Shown here: positions 42,427-49,908 of the stretch, in pieces
Layout of the letters: every line of letters begins with the position of its first letter
How positions within the stretch are numbered: position 1 is the stretch's first letter
Source: JABMMZ01 sp964438995
Lineage (GTDB): Bacteria > Bacteroidota > Bacteroidia > NS11-12g > UBA955
Reading direction: 5' to 3'
Assembly (NCBI GenBank): GCA_964438995.1
Contig: CAYTMQ010000006.1
Coordinates: 124,001 to 188,000, forward strand
DNA length: 64,000 nt
Notes under the pieces: model-generated
Told to the model about the DNA's origin: nothing
Seen by the model: the letters and a program-made list of their open reading frames with translations, nothing else
The model's database searches: none
Made by a program: the position numbers and the translations under genes

Positions 42427-43692
42427 ATGGATTCTGGTCCTCTGGTCATTCTCATCACATTAATCTGCTCGGCGTTCTTTTCTGGAATCGAAATAGCTTT
42501 TATTTCGTCGAACAAACTTCGAATTGAACTTCAAAATAAGCAAGGGGTTTGGACGGCAAAAATTTTGGCTTGGTACATGAAAGATCCATCAAGATTTATT
42601 AGTACCACTCTTATCGGAAACAACATTTCTTTGGTTGTTTATGGTATTGTTAGTGGTAGATTGCTTGATGAATTTCTAATTATATACATCACCGACACTT
42701 TCTGGCGCTTTGTGGTTATTACAATTTTGTCAACTTTGTTAGTGCTGATAACTGCCGAATTTTTACCTAAAGCATTGTTTAGATTGAACCCTGATTTTAT
42801 TCTCAATACTTTAATTTTACCTTTCCATATATCCTATTTTCTCCTTTGGCCTATAGTTACTTTTATCACATTTGTTTCAAAAGCCATAATAAGATTGTTG
42901 ACAGGTGAGAAAACCGTCGCCTCTCAGCCGGTATTTAATAGGGTAGATTTAGACCATTTGATTTCTCAAACTGGTCAAATTGAGCTAGACAATGACACCA
43001 ATTTAAGTACAGAAATGTTTAAAAATGCACTTGATTTTGGGTCTTTGAAAGTAAGAGATTGCATGGTGCCTCGTACCGAAATAACGGCTATTGATGAGGG
43101 TTCAACTATCGAAGAATTGTATCATTTATTCTTAGAATCTAGACATTCTAAAATCCCTGTTTTTAGAGATTCTATTGATAACATTGTTGGGTATGCTCAC
43201 CAAGTGCATATGTTTAAAAAACCTAACAACATCAAAGCTGCCACTATGCCAATTCTAATTACCAATGAAAGCAGAGGTTTGCACGATCAACTAAAAGAAA
43301 TGACTCAAAAAAGCAGAAGCATGGCTGTGGTAGTAGATGAGTTTGGTGGAACTGCTGGTATCATAACCATAGAAGATATCATAGAAGAAATTTTTGGTGA
43401 AATTGATGATGAGTATGACGTTGAAGAGTTGGTTGAAACCAAAATTAATGACAAACATTTTATTTTAAGCGGTAGACATACTATCGAGTATTTGAACGAG
43501 ACCTATGAGCTGAACATTCCAAATGGAGATTACGAAACTTTAGGTGGATATATCATCAGTATATACGGCAATATTCCTGAAGAAAAGGAAATTGTTTTAA
43601 CGGATAGATTTGAATTGACGATTCGCTCTGTTAAGCAGGCAAGAATTGAAGAAGTTGAATTGAGACAAACAAATTCAAGCAGCAATGAGTAA
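42427..43692 (+). CDS. CNNM / CBS / CorC_HlyC transporter-associated protein (GldE-like)
   Basis: 421 residues from ATG 42427 (MDSGPLVILITLICSAFFSGIEIAF); the open frame back to TTG 42403 overlaps the -7 box. A CNNM membrane domain (three helices, about 5-165, with SGIEIAFISSNKLRIEL) is followed by a CBS pair (about 205-320, CMVPRTEITAID, MAVVVDEFGGTAGIITIEDIIEEIFGEI) and a CorC_HlyC C-terminal domain (about 330-415, GDYETLGGYIIS). This is the architecture of GldE, linked to gliding or T9SS in flavobacteria, and of Mg/Co efflux proteins. It overlaps aroQ by 8 bp. The gld role is not proven here. Confidence 0.88.
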   Translation: MDSGPLVILITLICSAFFSGIEIAFISSNKLRIELQNKQGVWTAKILAWYMKDPSRFISTTLIGNNISLVVYGIVSGRLLDEFLIIYITDTFWRFVVITILSTLLVLITAEFLPKALFRLNPDFILNTLILPFHISYFLLWPIVTFITFVSKAIIRLLTGEKTVASQPVFNRVDLDHLISQTGQIELDNDTNLSTEMFKNALDFGSLKVRDCMVPRTEITAIDEGSTIEELYHLFLESRHSKIPVFRDSIDNIVGYAHQVHMFKKPNNIKAATMPILITNESRGLHDQLKEMTQKSRSMAVVVDEFGGTAGIITIEDIIEEIFGEIDDEYDVEELVETKINDKHFILSGRHTIEYLNETYELNIPNGDYETLGGYIISIYGNIPEEKEIVLTDRFELTIRSVKQARIEEVELRQTNSSSNE

Positions 43693-44113
43693 AATTCTTT
43701 TGATACATGGTCCTAATCTTAATTTACTGGGTATTAGAGAGCCTGAGAAATATGGATATGCCACTTCAGAAGACATTTTTAAACATTTAAAAGCGACATA
43801 TTCTGTCAATAAAATTGACTATTTTCAGTCGAATGCTGAAGCAGATATTGTCAATGCCATTCAACAATCTAAAGCTCAATACGACGGCATTTTAATAAAT
43901 GCTGGAGCATTGTCTCATACATCAATAGCCATTGCAGATGCCATTAAATCTGTAAATCTACCTTGTATGGCAATTCATATTACCAATATTTATCATAGAG
44001 AAGATTATAGACACATAGACATTGTTGGAGATGCCTGTGTTGGCGCCATAGTTGGCTTAGGTGTAGAAGGCTATGATTTAGCGATTGAAACGCTTTTAGA
44101 TTATATCTCTTAA
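43685..44113 (+). CDS. aroQ: Type II 3-dehydroquinate dehydratase
   Basis: 142 residues, family length. Motifs: IHGPNLNLLGIREPEKYG with catalytic Y23, QSNAEADIVNAI, INAGALSHTSIAIADAI, HITNIYHREDYRH. It dehydrates 3-dehydroquinate to 3-dehydroshikimate in the shikimate pathway. The usual P-G-A-Y-T-H loop is A-G-A-L-S-H here, a mild variant with the catalytic His kept. Overlaps the GldE-like gene by 8 bp and the convergent aspartate kinase stop by 4 bp. Confidence 0.94.
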   Translation: MSKILLIHGPNLNLLGIREPEKYGYATSEDIFKHLKATYSVNKIDYFQSNAEADIVNAIQQSKAQYDGILINAGALSHTSIAIADAIKSVNLPCMAIHITNIYHREDYRHIDIVGDACVGAIVGLGVEGYDLAIETLLDYIS

Positions 44114-45375
44114 TCTTCTAAAACCAGTTGAGCAGTTTGACCGAGCATCTGTCTTAATAAGATGTTCTTATTAGCGTAAAGACTTGGTAATTCAACTTCA
44201 TTGCCACCATTGTAAACAGTTAATAAGGTACAATTAGGTTTGCTGTTAATGGTAAATTCAGATTCAAGATATTTTTTTAATTCATCTATTTTGTCTTCTT
44301 TGGTATCACAACATGCCGAGAAACTAATTGCAGAATTTTGCATCACATTGATTCTAACTTTGTGTATAGCAAATGCCTCAAAAATCTGACTCAAATTGTC
44401 TTCAGCTATAAACGAATAGTTCTTTGTAGATATAGACAACAATGTTTGATTGTCTTTAATGATGTAACACTCATCAGAAAGTTGAGAAGCGGTATTATTT
44501 ACAACAGTACCAATATCATTTATATTAACAAATGAGTTGACAAACAGAGAAATGTTTTTGCTTTTTAGTGGTTGTATGGTTTTAGGGTGAATAACTGATG
44601 CTCCATAATAAGCCAATTCAATGGCTTGATTGTAATTGATGGCATCCAGTTTAACAGCTTTTTCAAATTTTTTAGGATCTGCATTCATCACACCAGCAAC
44701 GTCTTTCCAAATGGTAACATCTTTGGCATCTAAGCAATAGGCAAATATCGCTGCTGTGTAGTCAGATCCCTCTCTGCCAAGTGTAGTGGTATTGTTTTGT
44801 TCGTCTCTTCCTATGAAACCTTGAGTTATGACAACGCTTCTATCTACGTAAGGTTTTAAGATTCTTGTAACAGTTTCTTCAGTTTCAGCCCATTTCACTC
44901 TACCTTCTCTAAAGTTGTTATCTGTTTGTATGAAATTTCTAGCATCCACCCATTTGTTTCTAATCTCGATGCTTTGAAGGTAGTCACTAACAATTCTAGT
45001 AGACAGCAATTCGCCGTAGCAAATGATGCCATCGTATATCTCGTCGTATGATGTATTTGGGAATTTCTTTTCAACGATGCATTCCAATTCCATAAACAAA
45101 TCTTCTAAATCTGAGAAGATGTGGTGCTTTGGGTCGTTAATCAAATCGCCAGCAATGTTAAAATGGAAGTCTTTTAATTCTTTGATGATGTCGTGTTTTT
45201 TGTTGTCGTTCTTCCAAAATGCCATAACCAATTCTTCTAATTTATTGGTTGATTTGCCCATTGCAGAGATCACAACCAATAATTTTTCGCTAGAAAACTG
45301 AGCAATAATGCGGCCTACATTCCTTACTGCCTCTGCATCTTTAACAGATGCGCCACCAAATTTGAAGACTTTCAT
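44110..45375 (-). CDS. Aspartate kinase
   Basis: 421 residues. ATP-grasping KFGGASV at the N-terminus, VISAMGKSTNKLE, GRIVSDYL-like segment ELLSTRIVSDYLQ, GFIGRDEQNNTTTLGREGSDYTAAIFA and KDVAGVMNADPKK. A C-terminal ACT-type regulatory part (about 310-400) is present. It phosphorylates aspartate, the first step toward lysine, threonine and methionine. Monofunctional: there is no homoserine dehydrogenase domain. Confidence 0.93.
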   Translation of the reverse strand: MKVFKFGGASVKDAEAVRNVGRIIAQFSSEKLLVVISAMGKSTNKLEELVMAFWKNDNKKHDIIKELKDFHFNIAGDLINDPKHHIFSDLEDLFMELECIVEKKFPNTSYDEIYDGIICYGELLSTRIVSDYLQSIEIRNKWVDARNFIQTDNNFREGRVKWAETEETVTRILKPYVDRSVVITQGFIGRDEQNNTTTLGREGSDYTAAIFAYCLDAKDVTIWKDVAGVMNADPKKFEKAVKLDAINYNQAIELAYYGASVIHPKTIQPLKSKNISLFVNSFVNINDIGTVVNNTASQLSDECYIIKDNQTLLSISTKNYSFIAEDNLSQIFEAFAIHKVRINVMQNSAISFSACCDTKEDKIDELKKYLESEFTINSKPNCTLLTVYNGGNEVELPSLYANKNILLRQMLGQTAQLVLED

Positions 45376-45393
45376 TCTTTATGATTATTTTTG
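45361..45393 (+). promoter_or_regulatory. Promoter of the fructose-bisphosphatase gene
   Basis: TTTG at 45361-45364, a 21-bp spacer and TATTTTTG at 45386-45393, an exact match to the Bacteroidota -33/-7 layout. It overlaps the start of the divergent aspartate kinase gene. Confidence 0.7.
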
Positions 45394-45414
45394 CAAAAAT
45401 AAAATAGAGTGCTC

Positions 45415-46410
45415 ATGAAAAAAAATAACATCGTTACTTTAAATCAATTTATCTCCGACCAACAGAATGAGTTTCCTTATGTACAAGGTAATTTATCTAG
45501 AATTTTTAGAGATTTACAACTAGCTGCTAAAATGATCAACAGAGACGTGCGCAAAGCAGGTTTGATTGATATTTTAGGCAATTTTGGGGAGACCAATGTG
45601 CAAGGTGAAGAACAAAAAAAGCTAGATGTTATAAGTAATGAGGTGTTCATGGGATTAATGGATATGAGTGGTGCTTGTGTTTGTGTCGTTTCAGAAGAAG
45701 ACGAGGGTATTCACTGGTGTCCAGATGGTAAAGATGCTAAATATATATTGGCAATTGATCCTTTGGATGGTTCATCAAATATTGATGTGAACGCATCTAT
45801 CGGGTCTATTTTTTCAATATACAAACGTTTGTCATTGGATAAGCCAGTAACCGAAGAAGATATATTGCAAAAGGGAGTTCAACAAGTAGCTGCTGGGTAT
45901 GTGATTTATGGAACGGCTACTATGTTTGTGTATACAACAGGTAATGGTGTAAACGGATTTACACTAGATGATTCTATCCAAGAATTCTGTTTGTCACATC
46001 CAAATATTATGACACCAAAAACTGGTAGTATTTTTTCAGTGAATGAGGGTAACTTAAATGAGTTTCCTCAAGGTGTTATTGATTACATCAATTGGTGTAA
46101 AGGAAATAACAAGGAAGAGAAACGTCCATATTCTGCTAGATATATTGGCTCATTAATAGCCGACTTCCACAGAAACTTATTAAAAGGTGGTGTTTATATT
46201 TATCCTCCAACAAAGAAGGCTCCAAATGGTAAATTGAGATTGTTATACGAATGCAATCCAATGTCTTTCTTGGTAGAGCAAGCTGGAGGAAAAGCCAGCA
46301 GTGGAACAGAGAGAATCATGGAGATTCAGCCTACAGAGTTTCACCAAAGAACACCCATCATCATTGGTTCAACAGAAATGGTCGACCAAGTTTTGTCGAT
46401 GATGAAGTAA
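45415..46410 (+). CDS. fbp: Class I fructose-1,6-bisphosphatase
   Basis: 331 residues from ATG 45415 (MKKNNIVTLNQFI); a GTG 6 bp earlier is possible. Metal and substrate motifs: GEEQKKLDVISNEVF, VVSEEDEG, IDPLDGSSNIDVN, YSARYIGSLIADFHRNLLKGGVYIYP, and KLRLLYECNPMSFLVEQAGGKAS. It removes the 1-phosphate from fructose-1,6-bisphosphate in gluconeogenesis. Standard length; monocistronic, with its own promoter and terminator. Confidence 0.96.
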   Translation: MKKNNIVTLNQFISDQQNEFPYVQGNLSRIFRDLQLAAKMINRDVRKAGLIDILGNFGETNVQGEEQKKLDVISNEVFMGLMDMSGACVCVVSEEDEGIHWCPDGKDAKYILAIDPLDGSSNIDVNASIGSIFSIYKRLSLDKPVTEEDILQKGVQQVAAGYVIYGTATMFVYTTGNGVNGFTLDDSIQEFCLSHPNIMTPKTGSIFSVNEGNLNEFPQGVIDYINWCKGNNKEEKRPYSARYIGSLIADFHRNLLKGGVYIYPPTKKAPNGKLRLLYECNPMSFLVEQAGGKASSGTERIMEIQPTEFHQRTPIIIGSTEMVDQVLSMMK

Positions 46411-46429
46411 ATATTCAATACATATTTGC

Positions 46430-46469
46430 AACCTGCATTCATTAAAAATGGATGCAGGTTTTTTTTTAG
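46430..46469 (+). terminator. Terminator after fbp
   Basis: AACCTGCAT / ATGCAGGTT stem with a few inner bases, followed by nine T. Confidence 0.9.
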
Positions 46470-46494
46470 GGTTCAGTTTGGTTTATTAAATGGT

Positions 46495-46745
46495 GACAAC
46501 CTTGTAAGGTTGGTTTAGAACGTTTCGACAACCTTGTAAGGTTGGAAGGGTTGATGTCCTCTCGTCGCGGACTTCAGGACTACCGAATGTCGGAGGTCGT
46601 AACATCGGAGGTCGTAACGTCGGAGGTTGAAACGTCGAAGGTTGTAACGCTTGCCCAGTATCGTGTCGAGTCCTCGAGACTCTGATGCTGGGTCGTAGGT
46701 CCTCTCGTCGCGGTCTTAAGGGCAACCGAATGGAGGTTGTATTTT
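46495..46745. repeat. GC-richer repeat island
   Basis: Three repeat types lie in this gene-free gap. (1) GACAACCTTGTAAGGTTGG occurs twice identically (46495-46513, 46527-46545) and has a palindromic core. (2) A 34-nt unit beginning GTCCTCTCGTCGCGG and ending ACCGAATG occurs at 46556-46589 and 46699-46732. (3) Four tandem 15-mers of type TCGGAGGTCGTAACG lie at 46590-46649. The base composition is clearly richer in G+C than the flanks. Open frames across it are not coding. Confidence 0.8.
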
Positions 46746-46798
46746 ATTGCTCAGATATTCAGACAGTTGTGATTTAATCGATAAAAATATTTTTTTAA

Positions 46799-46814
46799 TT
46801 AACACTGTTAAGTA
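46799..46814 (+). promoter_or_regulatory. Putative TetR operator (tetR promoter)
   Basis: TTAACACTGTTAAGTA; the first 13 bases are a near-perfect palindrome (TTAACA-C-TGTTAA). It lies just before and into the -7 box TAATTTTG at 46813-46820, a position for repression. The same motif recurs at 47461-47476. Confidence 0.65.
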
Positions 46815-46820
46815 ATTTTG
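46813..46820 (+). promoter_or_regulatory. -7 element of the tetR promoter (TAATTTTG)
   Basis: Exact TAnnTTTG consensus 13 nt before ATG 46834, overlapped at its start by the putative TetR operator. Confidence 0.6.
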
Positions 46821-46833
46821 TGCCGAAGTATTT

Positions 46834-47442
46834 ATGGGAATTTCTGAAAGAAAAGAAAAAGAAAAAGCTGATTTGAGAAAATCCATTCTCGATGCCGCAA
46901 GGGATTTGTTCCTTGAGAAAGGCTTTGAACATACTTCTATTAGAAATATAGCCGAAAGAATTGAATACTCGCCGACAACTATCTACCTTTACTTCAAAGA
47001 CAAAGACAGCATCTTTCTTGAACTTCACAACGAAGGTTTCCAAATTCTCGGTCAACAAATGTATGCCTTGACCCAAGTTGAGGATCCAATGGAAAGACTG
47101 AAAGCAATGGGTCGTATGTACATCCATTTCGCTAAGGAAAATCCAGGATACTACGATTTGATGTTTGTTCAAAATGCTCCAATGGATTGTCTCGATGAAG
47201 AAAAATGGGAAGCAGGCTCTTCTGCATTCGATGTTTTAAAACTGACAGTTCAACAATGTATGGACAAAGGCTACTTGCCATTTGATGATGCTGAAATGGG
47301 AGCATTTTCAATCTGGTCTACTATGCATGGTATGTGCACACTGCAGTTTAGAAACAGATGTATGGTGCTTTCTGAAGACAAACAAGAACACGCTCTAGAA
47401 ATAGGGTTAAACGAATTTATAAAATTACTCACTCAACAATAA
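46834..47442 (+). CDS. TetR/AcrR family transcriptional repressor
   Basis: 202 residues. N-terminal HTH: LRKSILDAARDLFLEKGFEHTSIRNIAERIEYSPTTIYLYFKDKDSIFLEL. A helical C-terminal ligand domain follows (about 75-195), with IHFAKENPGYYDLMF resembling the TetR_C/WHG type. It probably represses itself and the downstream TolC-adaptor-RND operon, since near-identical operators precede both. The inducing ligand is unknown. Confidence 0.95.
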   Translation: MGISERKEKEKADLRKSILDAARDLFLEKGFEHTSIRNIAERIEYSPTTIYLYFKDKDSIFLELHNEGFQILGQQMYALTQVEDPMERLKAMGRMYIHFAKENPGYYDLMFVQNAPMDCLDEEKWEAGSSAFDVLKLTVQQCMDKGYLPFDDAEMGAFSIWSTMHGMCTLQFRNRCMVLSEDKQEHALEIGLNEFIKLLTQQ

Positions 47443-47460
47443 AAAAATTTTAATAAATAC

Positions 47461-47476
47461 TTAACACTGTAAAGTA
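47461..47476 (+). promoter_or_regulatory. Putative TetR operator (efflux operon)
   Basis: TTAACACTGTAAAGTA matches 15 of 16 bases of the site before tetR. It lies within the 42-bp gap between tetR and the TolC gene, 8 nt before ATG 47485. Confidence 0.65.
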
Positions 47477-47484
47477 TAATAACG

Positions 47485-48852
47485 ATGAAAATAAATTTCA
47501 ACATTAACTACTATTTAGTCCCGATGCTGCTTAGCTTAATGATGTTACCTTCAAAGGCAATATCTCAGGACTCGCTTCAGGCTTACATACAAATAGGCTT
47601 AAAGAACAACCTTACAGTTCAGCAAAAAAACCTCAATATCGAACAGGCGTCTTTAGCGCTTTCTTCAGCAAAAGGTTTGTTTTTGCCTACTATTAATTTT
47701 AATGGCTTGGTTTCTCATGCAGATGGTGGCAGATATGCCGACTTGCCTCTAGGTGATATGTTGAATCCTGTGTACTCAACTTTAAACCAAATGACATCTA
47801 GTAACAGTTTTCCAAGCATCAGCAACCAAAGCATCAATTTCTTACCTCAGAAATACTACGATGTGTATTTTAGAACATCTATGCCTCTGTACAATGGTCA
47901 GCTCAAGCAAAATAAGTTGATCAATGCTTCACAAATTAGCATCAAACAATTAGAATTAGAGGCTTATAAACGCGACTTGGTTAAGGAAATTAAAAATGCC
48001 TATTACGATTATCAATCTGCAAATGCAGCGATGGTAATTTACAGTCAAGCAATTCAGTTGTTAGAGAAAAACGTTCAAGTAAACCAATCTTTGTACAACA
48101 ATGGTAAAGGGTTACAAGCAAATGTGTTGAGGTCTAAAGCTGAGTTAGAGAAGGTCAATGCCATGTACAAAGCTGCCGAATTGAACGTTGTAAACGCTAA
48201 ATCGTATTTCAATTTTCTTTTAAACCGTCCTCTTAATGTGTTTGTTGATGTGTTAACTGAACAACAATTAATGGCAGTTTCAGAACTCTCTTCAGATACC
48301 AGTTTGATTAAAGTTAGAGAGGAAATAAAAATGTTAGAAGTAGCTGGTAATATTCAGTCTTCAATTGTAAAGCTCAATCAAGCTAGTAAGTTGCCCACTG
48401 TGGCTGCATTCGTTGATTTAGGTGCTCAAGCTGTCAATTTTGAAGTCAGTAAAAAGGCCCCATATTATATGGTTGGTTTAACAGTAAGTGTTCCTATTTA
48501 TAATGGTTCAAGAAATGACATTCAAATTAAAACCAGTCAGATTGATTGTGAAAAAAACGATTTAATGTTATCTCAAACTGAACAAGCTTTTCAATTGGAA
48601 CATTCAATGGCCGAAAATGCTTTGAATGTGGCCAAGCAAACTTTACTATCGGAAACATCTGCTTTAAAAAGCGCAGAATCGTATTATAATCTTATTGATA
48701 AAGGATACAAAGAAGGTATACACTCTCTTATTGAATATATTGACGCAAGGTCGCAGTTAACTGAAGCCTTAATGCGCAAAAATATAGCAGTTTTTAATGT
48801 ATTAAAAGCTCAAGCAAATTTAGAAAGACAAAACGCATCATTTACATTTTAA
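47485..48852 (+). CDS. TolC family outer-membrane efflux protein
   Basis: 455 residues. Signal peptide (about 1-27, ending AISQDS), then the two repeated OEP halves of long coiled-coil helices (LQAYIQIGLKNNLTVQQKNLNIEQASLAL; EKNVQVNQSLYNNGKGLQANVLRSKAELEKV; SYYNLIDKGYKEGIHSLIEYIDARSQLTEA). It makes the outer-membrane exit duct of the pump. First structural gene of the tripartite operon. Confidence 0.94.
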   Translation: MKINFNINYYLVPMLLSLMMLPSKAISQDSLQAYIQIGLKNNLTVQQKNLNIEQASLALSSAKGLFLPTINFNGLVSHADGGRYADLPLGDMLNPVYSTLNQMTSSNSFPSISNQSINFLPQKYYDVYFRTSMPLYNGQLKQNKLINASQISIKQLELEAYKRDLVKEIKNAYYDYQSANAAMVIYSQAIQLLEKNVQVNQSLYNNGKGLQANVLRSKAELEKVNAMYKAAELNVVNAKSYFNFLLNRPLNVFVDVLTEQQLMAVSELSSDTSLIKVREEIKMLEVAGNIQSSIVKLNQASKLPTVAAFVDLGAQAVNFEVSKKAPYYMVGLTVSVPIYNGSRNDIQIKTSQIDCEKNDLMLSQTEQAFQLEHSMAENALNVAKQTLLSETSALKSAESYYNLIDKGYKEGIHSLIEYIDARSQLTEALMRKNIAVFNVLKAQANLERQNASFTF

Positions 48853-48864
48853 AAAAACATCAAA

Positions 48865-49905
48865 ATGAATAAACATATAACAATTTTAGCATTATCACTA
48901 TCAGTTTTGATAGCATCATGCTCAACAAAAGACATTAAAAAAGACAACAAAGTTGACGATGATATTCCGGTATCAGTGGTTTCTATCGAGCAAGCAAATG
49001 CGTCTCAAACCATTGAAGCTACTGGAACTCTTACTACAGATGATGAAACCTATCTATCCTTTAAAACTGGTGGAATTATCAAATCAATTTTTGTAAAAGA
49101 AGGTGATGTCGTAAAAGCTGGTCAAATATTAGCAACGCTTGATTTGACAGAAATTAGAACAATGGTTGAACAAGCGAGAATAGGCTATGAAAAAGCCAAA
49201 AGAGATGCCGCAAGGGTTAGAAATTTGTATCGCGATAGTGTTGCGACATTAGAACAATTGCAAAATGTAGAATCTTTTTTAGAATTGAGCAGACAGCAAT
49301 TAACTGGGGCTGAATTTAATTTATCACATTCTGAAATTAGAGCATTGAAAAATGGTGTGGTGATGAAAAAATTCGCCAATGATGGTCAGATGTCAGGACC
49401 AGGTACTCCAGTATTATTGGTGAATGGCGCGGGTTCTGGAAAGTGGATTTTGAGGGTAGGCTTAAGCGACCAATTATGGAATGCGACAAAGGTAGGAGAT
49501 AAGGCTGAGGTAACAATTTCAGCCATTGGTAACGAGTTGCTTCAAGCAACAGTTGTGAGAAAATCAGAAATGGCAGATCCATACACAGGTACTTTTTCAG
49601 TTGATGTTGCATTGAACAACAGTCATTCGAAAATTGCGGCAGGTATGATAGGGAAGGTCATGATTCACCCAAGCACACAGTCTAAAGTGTGGACTGTTCC
49701 TTATGAAGCATTATTGGATGCCAATGGCGATGAGTCGTATGCCTTTGTTGTGGGAGCAGACAATGTTGCAAAAAAAGTGAAAGTAAAATTGGGCGCTGTA
49801 CACAATCAATCGATAGAAATTATAAGTGGATTGGAGTCATACACTTTATTGATTACAAAAGGCAACGCCTATTTAAAAGATGGTTCAAAAGTTAAAATCA
49901 AATAA
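48865..49905 (+). CDS. RND efflux periplasmic adaptor (membrane fusion protein)
   Basis: 346 residues. Lipoprotein signal with lipobox L-I-A-S-C (Cys about 19), biotinyl-lipoyl-like domain (TDDETYLSFKTGGIIKSIFVKEGDVVKAGQILATLD), alpha hairpin (about 95-145), beta-barrel domain (WILRVGLSDQLWNATKVGDKAEVTI) and a C-terminal membrane-proximal part. It bridges the RND pump and TolC. Anchored by lipid in the inner membrane. Spaced 12 bp after TolC and 3 bp before the pump. Confidence 0.94.
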   Translation: MNKHITILALSLSVLIASCSTKDIKKDNKVDDDIPVSVVSIEQANASQTIEATGTLTTDDETYLSFKTGGIIKSIFVKEGDVVKAGQILATLDLTEIRTMVEQARIGYEKAKRDAARVRNLYRDSVATLEQLQNVESFLELSRQQLTGAEFNLSHSEIRALKNGVVMKKFANDGQMSGPGTPVLLVNGAGSGKWILRVGLSDQLWNATKVGDKAEVTISAIGNELLQATVVRKSEMADPYTGTFSVDVALNNSHSKIAAGMIGKVMIHPSTQSKVWTVPYEALLDANGDESYAFVVGADNVAKKVKVKLGAVHNQSIEIISGLESYTLLITKGNAYLKDGSKVKIK

Positions 49906-49908
49906 GCC

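Noticed and set aside
42224..42463. A 79-codon frame before the GldE-like gene
   Set aside because: It runs into the real gene in another frame and covers the promoter; composition is not protein-like.
46486..46725. A 79-codon leftward open frame over the repeat island
   Set aside because: It is built from the tandem repeats (repeating Pro-Pro-Thr-Leu-Arg), has no family character and no start context.
46495..46745. CRISPR array
   Set aside because: Repeats are directly adjacent or irregular with no uniform spacers, and no cas gene is in the window.
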